From contig NZ_VCLA01000133.1 in assembly GCF_009600885.1 (NCBI RefSeq), forward strand, positions 1 to 55,370: a stretch of DNA of 55,370 nt. Direction: 5' to 3'. Shown here in pieces: positions 50,880 to 55,370 of the stretch; within the stretch, counting starts at the first letter, position 1; every line of letters starts with the position of its first letter. This stretch comes from Streptomyces jumonjinensis (GTDB taxonomy: Bacteria > Actinomycetota > Actinomycetes > Streptomycetales > Streptomycetaceae). The notes beneath the pieces were generated by a model. That model was not told the origin of the DNA. It made no database searches and saw only the letters and a program-made list of their open reading frames with translations. The position numbers and the translations under genes are program-made.

Positions 50880-52010
50880 TCAGACCAGGGGGGTGAGGAA
50901 GCGGCGCAGGGCCTCTTCGTAGCGTGCCGGGTCGGCGTTCCACATGGCCGCGTGGGGGGCGTCGCGGACGGTGTGGAGGCTGACCAGGTCGGGTCGGCGG
51001 GCGGCGAGTTCGCGGGAGGGCTCCCAGGGGGCGAGGGTGTCCTCGGGGCCGTGGAAGATGAGGGTGGGAACTTGGAGGACCTGTGCGTCGGCGACCACGG
51101 CCGGCCGCTGGCCGTCGTACAGCCCGGCCCGGCCCCGAGCGGCTCTGACGGCGAGCGGGAGCAGGGCGGCGGGGGTGTGCCGGGCGGCGGCCAGGGCGCG
51201 CAGGGTGGCCTCTTTGTCGAGGACCGGGGAGTCGAGCACGAGACCGCGGACGCGGTCGCGGAGCGCTGAGTCGGCGGCGGCGTGCAGGGCCATGGTGGCG
51301 CCGGTGGACCAGCCGTAGAGGATCACCCGGCGCGCTCCGCCGCGGACGGCGAAGCGGAGCGCGGCGTCAAGGTCCCGCCACTCGGCGTCGCCGAGGCGGC
51401 CGAGGCCGTCGGGAGGTCTTGGCGCGTCCGGGTCGCCGCGGTAGCCGAGCCCCAGCACCGGAATGCGCCGGCTGTGCAGAAACGGAAGCAGGTTCAGCGG
51501 GTGCTCACGGGTGGCGCCCAGGCCGTGCACGGCGATCACCCAGGTGTCGCGGGGGCCTGCTGTGGACCAGGCGGGCAGCGGGCCGAGCTCGCCGGGGATG
51601 CTGACGTCGGTGTGGTCGATGCCGAGGGCCTGGGAGGGGCCTCCGGTGTAGAGCTGGGGGGTGAGCCGTACGCGTGCCCCGGTGATCAGGCTGCCGAGGG
51701 CGACGCGTTCCAGTCGGCGGACGACGGTGTCGGCGGAGTGCGGCACCTGGTCGAGCACGGGGCCGACGACGGCGTGTACGCCCGGTCCGTCGAGCCCGTA
51801 GGTGCCGGGGCGGCGGGAGGCGAGGCTGCGGGTGAGGGTCACCCGGTCCGGCTCGGTGGTGTGCACGGTGACCCGGGGGTCGCCGGGGAGGGGCCGTCCG
51901 GGGGCCGCCTTGAGCACGGCGTCGCTCGCGTAACGGCCGGCCGCGAACACGGCCGCGCCTACGCCGATCAGAGTGGTGACGGCTGCTGCCGCCGCTGTAG
52001 CCCGTCGCAC
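50880..52010 (-). CDS. Alpha/beta hydrolase with N-terminal membrane anchor
   Basis: 376 residues. An N-terminal hydrophobic segment (about 5-25) may anchor it or act as a signal. The alpha/beta-hydrolase core starts about 150: VIAVHGLGATREHP (oxyanion hole), nucleophile Ser in ILYGWSTGATM (about 237), Asp in FHGPEDTLAPW (about 322), and a C-terminal His in RDAPHAAMW (about 351). Likely an esterase or lipase-like enzyme of unknown substrate. Start GTG. Confidence 0.88.
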   Translation of the reverse strand: MRRATAAAAAVTTLIGVGAAVFAAGRYASDAVLKAAPGRPLPGDPRVTVHTTEPDRVTLTRSLASRRPGTYGLDGPGVHAVVGPVLDQVPHSADTVVRRLERVALGSLITGARVRLTPQLYTGGPSQALGIDHTDVSIPGELGPLPAWSTAGPRDTWVIAVHGLGATREHPLNLLPFLHSRRIPVLGLGYRGDPDAPRPPDGLGRLGDAEWRDLDAALRFAVRGGARRVILYGWSTGATMALHAAADSALRDRVRGLVLDSPVLDKEATLRALAAARHTPAALLPLAVRAARGRAGLYDGQRPAVVADAQVLQVPTLIFHGPEDTLAPWEPSRELAARRPDLVSLHTVRDAPHAAMWNADPARYEEALRRFLTPLV

Positions 52011-52127
52011 GGTTCCAGTGTCGGCGCGGGGGCGCGGCCCTGCCAGCGGACGCCCCCCGGCCGTGGCCGTCCGCGCCGGCCCGGCCCGCCCCCGCGAAGG
52101 GTCCGGCCGCTCCCGCGAAGGGTCCGG

Positions 52128-52790
52128 TCAGCGGCGCTGGCCGTAGCCGCGGAGCTGTTCGGCCGCCTCCTCCAGCTGGGCGGGGGAGAGCAGCGAGGGC
52201 GTATGGCCGGGCACGGAGGCGGCGGTGAGCCATACGCGGCACATCCACTCCAGCTGGGCGGTGCGGTCGTAGGCCTGGTCGAGGGTGTCCCCGTAGACGA
52301 CGGTGCCGTGGTTCCGGAGCAGACAGGCGGTGCGCCCGGCCAGGGCGCTCAGCATGTTCCGGGCCAGCTCAGCGGAGCCGTACAGGGCGTACGGGGCGAC
52401 CCGGACGGGCCCGCCGAGCGCCGCGGGCATGGAGGGGACGGCCGGCAGCTCGGAGACCAGGGTGGAGACGGCCGTGGCGTGCACGGCGTGGGTGTGGACG
52501 ACGGCCCGGGCCCCGGTGCTGCGGTAGACCTCCAGATGGAGCGGGAGCTCGCTGGTGGGCTTGAGCTCGCCGAGCACCTGCCGTCCGGCCAGGTCCACGG
52601 CGACCGCGTCCCCGGGGGCGAGCCGGTCGTAGGGCACCCCGCTGGGGGTGACCAGGACGAGGTGGCCGACCCTGGCCGAGACGTTGCCCGAGGTGCCCAC
52701 CACCAGCCCTTCGGCCGCCGTTCTGCACGCGGTGGCCACCACGGCCCGCCATGTCTCTTCGATCGATTCTTGGCACACCTGTTCGGTCAT
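52128..52790 (-). CDS. Class II aldolase/adducin family protein
   Basis: 220 residues, fuculose-1-phosphate-aldolase fold. GTSGNVSAR (about 32-40) binds phosphate, HTHAVHATAV (about 97-106) gives two zinc His ligands, and LLRNHGTVVYG (about 157-167) the third. Probably cleaves a sugar phosphate to DHAP or lactaldehyde-type products; methylthioribulose-phosphate or other substrates are possible. No sugar-pathway genes are adjacent. A 20-bp imperfect repeat (CCCGCGAAGGGTCCGG, twice) lies just past its stop. Confidence 0.87.
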   Translation of the reverse strand: MTEQVCQESIEETWRAVVATACRTAAEGLVVGTSGNVSARVGHLVLVTPSGVPYDRLAPGDAVAVDLAGRQVLGELKPTSELPLHLEVYRSTGARAVVHTHAVHATAVSTLVSELPAVPSMPAALGGPVRVAPYALYGSAELARNMLSALAGRTACLLRNHGTVVYGDTLDQAYDRTAQLEWMCRVWLTAASVPGHTPSLLSPAQLEEAAEQLRGYGQRR

Positions 52791-52990
52791 GGAGCGATCC
52801 TGACAGCAGACGCCGTACGGTCACAGAGGGCGACCCGGGATGCCACAGAGGGAGAGAGCGGGCAGATCATCGGCAAAGGTGATGAAAGCCACTTCGTACC
52901 CCACAAAACCAGCCACAGCGGCCGTCCAGCACCGGCAAACACCAACCGGAGGCAGAAACCTCACTTGGGGACACCCTGAATCCGGCCCCA

Positions 52991-53012
52991 GTTCACCTTC
53001 CGTTCACCCAGG
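52991..53012 (+). promoter_or_regulatory. PHO box (PhoP operator) upstream of pitH
   Basis: GTTCACCTTCC and GTTCACCCAGG are two adjacent 11-bp direct repeat units of the PhoP operator consensus, with a weaker GTTCGCC at 53021. A -10-like TAGATT lies at 53044-53049, 11 bases before ATG 53060, so transcription is nearly leaderless and PhoP would sit at or above the -35. Confidence 0.82.
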
Positions 53013-53059
53013 TTACTTACGTTCGCCGGGCCACTGACGTCCATAGATTGCCTGGGTAA

Positions 53060-54331
53060 ATGGAACACATCACGCTGCTGCTCGCGATTGTGATCGTGAC
53101 GGCTCTCGTGTTCGATTTCACGAACGGTTTCCACGACACCGCCAACGCGATGGCCACCACCATCTCGACCGGCGCCATGAAGCCCAAAGCCGCGGTGGCC
53201 ATGTCCGCCGTGCTCAACCTCGTCGGCGCGTTCCTGTCGGTGGAGGTCGCCAAGACGATCTCCAGCGGCATCGTCAACGAGTCAGGCATAACACCAGAAG
53301 TGATCTTCGCGGCGCTCGTCGGCGCCATCCTCTGGAATCTCCTGACGTGGCTGGTCGGACTGCCGTCCAGCTCCTCGCACGCCCTCATGGGCGGTCTGAT
53401 CGGCGCCACCATAGCCTCGGTCGGCGTCAGCGGCGTCAACGGCGGCACCGTGATCACCAAGGTGCTGATCCCCGCGATCGCCGCCCCGCTGGTCGCCGGA
53501 ATCGGCGCGTATCTCGCCTCCCGGCTGACGTACCGGATCGGTCGGAACGCCGACACCAAGGCCACCGCGAAGGGCTACCGCGCCGGGCAGATCGCCTCCG
53601 CGGGCCTGGTCTCCCTCGCCCACGGCACCAACGACGCCCAGAAGACGATGGGCATCATCACCCTGGCGCTCGTCGCCGGCGGCGTGCTCAACCCTGGCTC
53701 GAACCCTCCCCTGTGGGTCATCGTCTCCGCCGGTGTCGCCATCGCGCTCGGTACCTACCTCGGCGGCTGGCGCATCATCCGCACCATGGGCAAGGGTCTG
53801 ACCGACCTCCAGCCGCAGCAGGGCTTCGCCGCTCAGACCAGCGCCGCCAGCGTCATCCTCGCCTCCTCCAACCTCGGCTTCTCGCTCTCCACCACGCACT
53901 CCTGCTCGGGTGCCGTGATGGGCGCGGGTCTCGGCCGCAAGGGCGGCGTGGTCCGCTGGTCCACCGCCACCCGGATGTTCGTCGCGTGGGGTCTGACCCT
54001 GCCGGCCGCCGGTCTGGTCGCCGCGGGCTCTGAGTTCGTCACCCAGCAGGGCGACTGGGGCGTCGCCGTCGTCGCGGCCTTCCTGATCGCCTCCTCGGCC
54101 GCGATCTGGGTCTACTCCCGCCGCCAGGTCGTCGACCACACCAATGTCAACGAGGCCGACGAGGCCGGCGAGCTCGGCGAGACCGAGACGCCCGGTGTGG
54201 TGACCGCCGCGATGGCCGCCGTCACCCCGCCGCCGGCCGGCGTCCCCGCGCAGGACGACATCAAGACGACCATCCCGGCCCCCTCGGCCGCCACCTCCGA
54301 ATCCGGCCCGGCCAGCCCGGCCGCGGTGTAA
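53060..54331 (+). CDS. pitH: Inorganic phosphate transporter, Pit family
   Basis: 423 residues. Both Pit signature motifs are present: DFTNGFHDTANAMATTISTG (about 18-38) and SLAHGTNDAQKTMGI in the second half (about 188-202), with GLPSSSSHALMGG and FSLSTTHSCSGAVMGAG as paired repeats. About ten membrane helices and a charged C-terminal tail. Low-affinity phosphate (often metal-phosphate) uptake. The PHO box in its promoter indicates phosphate-responsive control by PhoP. A small membrane gene follows 12 bases later. Confidence 0.96.
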   Translation: MEHITLLLAIVIVTALVFDFTNGFHDTANAMATTISTGAMKPKAAVAMSAVLNLVGAFLSVEVAKTISSGIVNESGITPEVIFAALVGAILWNLLTWLVGLPSSSSHALMGGLIGATIASVGVSGVNGGTVITKVLIPAIAAPLVAGIGAYLASRLTYRIGRNADTKATAKGYRAGQIASAGLVSLAHGTNDAQKTMGIITLALVAGGVLNPGSNPPLWVIVSAGVAIALGTYLGGWRIIRTMGKGLTDLQPQQGFAAQTSAASVILASSNLGFSLSTTHSCSGAVMGAGLGRKGGVVRWSTATRMFVAWGLTLPAAGLVAAGSEFVTQQGDWGVAVVAAFLIASSAAIWVYSRRQVVDHTNVNEADEAGELGETETPGVVTAAMAAVTPPPAGVPAQDDIKTTIPAPSAATSESGPASPAAV

Positions 54332-54343
54332 GGACAGATCAGC

Positions 54344-54571
54344 ATGAAAATCGACTGGGTAGCTCTCGGCTCCGTCTTCGGCGTGAGCCTCGTGGCCACC
54401 GTCGCCATCGTGGGCCTGTTCACCCTGGGGATCGTCGGTCTGAGCAAGCAGGCGACGGCCACGGCCGGATCGGGCGGCGGCTCCCCGGCTCTCGCCCGCA
54501 GCGGCGCGTACCTCTGCTTCGCGCTCTGCCTGGCGGCCGTCTCCTACGGCATCTACCTGATCATCACCTGA
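54344..54571 (+). CDS. Small membrane protein downstream of pitH
   Basis: 75 residues with two membrane helices (VALGSVFGVSLVATVAIVGLFTLGIVG and AYLCFALCLAAVSYGIYLII) and a Gly/Ser loop. It starts 12 bases after the pitH stop, so it is in the same operon, and this arrangement is common in Streptomyces. It may be a partner of PitH; the function is unknown. Confidence 0.85.
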   Translation: MKIDWVALGSVFGVSLVATVAIVGLFTLGIVGLSKQATATAGSGGGSPALARSGAYLCFALCLAAVSYGIYLIIT

Positions 54572-54597
54572 CGGCCCCCTCGGCGCCGTCGGGCACA

Positions 54598-54639
54598 GCG
54601 ACCGGGCCGGTCACCCCTCGGGGTGGCCGGCCCGGTCGC
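54598..54639. terminator. 20-bp hairpin terminator after the pitH operon
   Basis: GCGACCGGGCCGGTCACCCC (54598-54617) pairs with 54620-54639 with one wobble and a two-base loop. It isolates the pit operon from the cobalamin riboswitch. Confidence 0.85.
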
Positions 54640-54699
54640 GTATCCACGGCGCGAAGCCCCGTACCCCGCTCGGGAGCGGCACCGGCTGTGGTGCTGGGC

Positions 54700-54905
54700 A
54701 CACTGTCCCGCCGCAGGTCAAAGGCAGGTTGACGGCTGTTCTCGGCGCATGGTGGACTGCCGGGGCCATTACGGCGGCAGCAGAGGAAGCCGGTGCGAAT
54801 CCGGCGCGGTCCCGCCACTGTCACCGGGAGTGATCCCGGAAGCCAGGAACTCTCGCCGCCGATCACGTCGAACCAGGGCGCGGACACCCTGAGTGAGGAC
54901 ATATC
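54700..54905 (+). ncRNA. Cobalamin riboswitch (AdoCbl, RF00174-type)
   Basis: The conserved core is visible: AGAGGAAGCCGGTGCGAATC (starting about 54784), then CCGGCGCGGTCCCGCCACTG, which carries the B12-box region, followed by a GGGAGTGATCCCG stem and GAAGCCAGGAACTCTC. Flanking GTCCCGCC near 54704 and GGGCGCGGAC near 54878 may close P1. It most likely represses the cobalamin gene(s) downstream when AdoCbl is bound. Boundaries are approximate (plus or minus 15). Confidence 0.92.
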
Positions 54906-54908
54906 GCC

Positions 54909-54986
54909 ATGCCCGGCTCCGGTTCAGCCCCCGTGCCCACGCCAGCTCCGCCGTCGCGGACCGTCCGATACGGGATACCGGCCTGA
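54909..54986 (+). CDS. 25-residue leader ORF between the riboswitch and cobD
   Basis: Begins MPGSGSAPVPTPAPPS and ends RTVRYGIPA. GAGTGAGGAC gives a ribosome site nine bases upstream, stronger than that of cobD, whose ATG lies four bases after this stop codon. The peptide is Pro/Ser-rich. It may couple cobD translation to riboswitch-controlled initiation. The short length and lack of known homologues leave room for it being chance. Confidence 0.5.
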   Translation: MPGSGSAPVPTPAPPSRTVRYGIPA

Positions 54987-54990
54987 ATCG

Positions 54991-55370
54991 ATGCGTGCCG
55001 ACCGTGTCTTCGTGTACGGCGCCACCGCCGGTCTGATCGGCGATCTGCTGCTCGGCGATCCCCGCCATGGGCATCCGGTCGCCGCCTTCGGGCGGGCCGC
55101 GGACGCCGTCGAGCGGGTGCTCTGGCGTGATCACCGCGGCTGGGGCGCGCTCCACACCGCCGTGTGCGCCGGCGGCGCCGCCGCTGGTGCCGCGCTGCTC
55201 GCCCAGGGGGCCGGGCGCAGACCCGCCCTCTCCGTCGCGCTGACCGCCGCCGCCACCTGGACGGTCGTCGGCGGCGCCTCGCTGGGGCGGGAGGCCCGCG
55301 CCATCGGGGCCGCGCTGGCGGACGGCGACGTGGCGCGGGCCCGGGAGCGCCTGCCCCATCTCTGCGGGCG
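54991..55370 (+). CDS. cobD: Adenosylcobinamide-phosphate synthase CobD/CbiB (partial, cut by the window edge)
   Basis: First 126 residues only. MRADRVFVYGATAGLIGDLLLGDPRHGHPVAAFGRAADAVERVLW matches the CbiB/CobD N-terminus, including the hallmark DPRxxHPV segment (about 23-30) and membrane helices at about 5-20, 50-70 and 75-95. CbiB/CobD attaches the aminopropanol arm of cobinamide. The gene is under the cobalamin riboswitch and may be translated by coupling with the 25-residue leader. It runs off the right end. Confidence 0.93.
   Translation, partial: MRADRVFVYGATAGLIGDLLLGDPRHGHPVAAFGRAADAVERVLWRDHRGWGALHTAVCAGGAAAGAALLAQGAGRRPALSVALTAAATWTVVGGASLGREARAIGAALADGDVARARERLPHLCG

Overview
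This window reads as chromosomal DNA from a Streptomyces or a very close relative. The GC content is very high and coding frames have strongly GC-biased third positions. Lineage markers include a cysteine-free chaplin (ChpE type), a Spo0M homologue, an InhA-type FabI with FabG, a SURF1 gene, a 73-residue Gbn-like nucleoid protein and a 38-residue SGM_5486-type microprotein. From memory, the gene order resembles the S. coelicolor SCO1790s-1840s core interval (chpE, fabI/fabG, tldD/tldE, tyrS, moaA, actP, gbn, pitH2, cobalamin genes); I could not align it. I see no prophage, CRISPR array, complete insertion sequence, rRNA or tRNA, and no biosynthetic gene cluster. The right edge cuts a cobalamin gene (cobD/cbiB).

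Layout. 1-7.4 kb: DNA repair (Mpg), Spo0M, a PEBP-like protein, an HNH nuclease, then a leftward nfeD-SPFH-TSUP permease group, an ABC ATPase and a conserved unknown. 7.4-12.3 kb: a 51-bp minisatellite, chpE, a GAF histidine kinase/LuxR regulator pair with overlapping ends, an SDR enzyme, a 0.8-kb gene-free stretch and a secreted lytic-transglycosylase-like protein. 12.4-20.6 kb: a 900-residue FHA-FHA-ABC transporter, serB, a SixA-like phosphatase, a small membrane protein, an MFS permease with its microprotein and a divergent GntR regulator. 20.9-29.5 kb: fabG-fabI, tldD-tldE with an unusual duplicated junction, tyrS, small membrane proteins and moaA. 29.8-41.5 kb: an acetate-type symporter pair, a subtilase, a YhhN/fatty-acid-hydroxylase pair, a VIT-family protein, an exonuclease-BRCT protein, SURF1, a GH15 enzyme and a divergent SDR. 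41.6-45 kb: a six-gene Asp23/AmaP envelope-stress cluster. 45-55.4 kb: a repeat-rich gap with a 104-bp inverted-repeat element, a crotonase-fold enzyme, gbn behind a GATC-rich region, an ABC-F protein, several enzymes, a Pit phosphate transporter behind a PHO box, and a cobalamin riboswitch leading through a 25-codon leader frame into cobD.

Most of the window is core or housekeeping DNA. The least ordinary material is at junctions and in spacers: the tldD/tldE duplicated coupling site, the cobalamin leader frame, the TGGATCA array near gbn, the 104-bp element, the Asp23/AmaP cluster with a SigB-like promoter, and several short tandem repeats. Function assignments come from motif recognition by eye; no database search was run.
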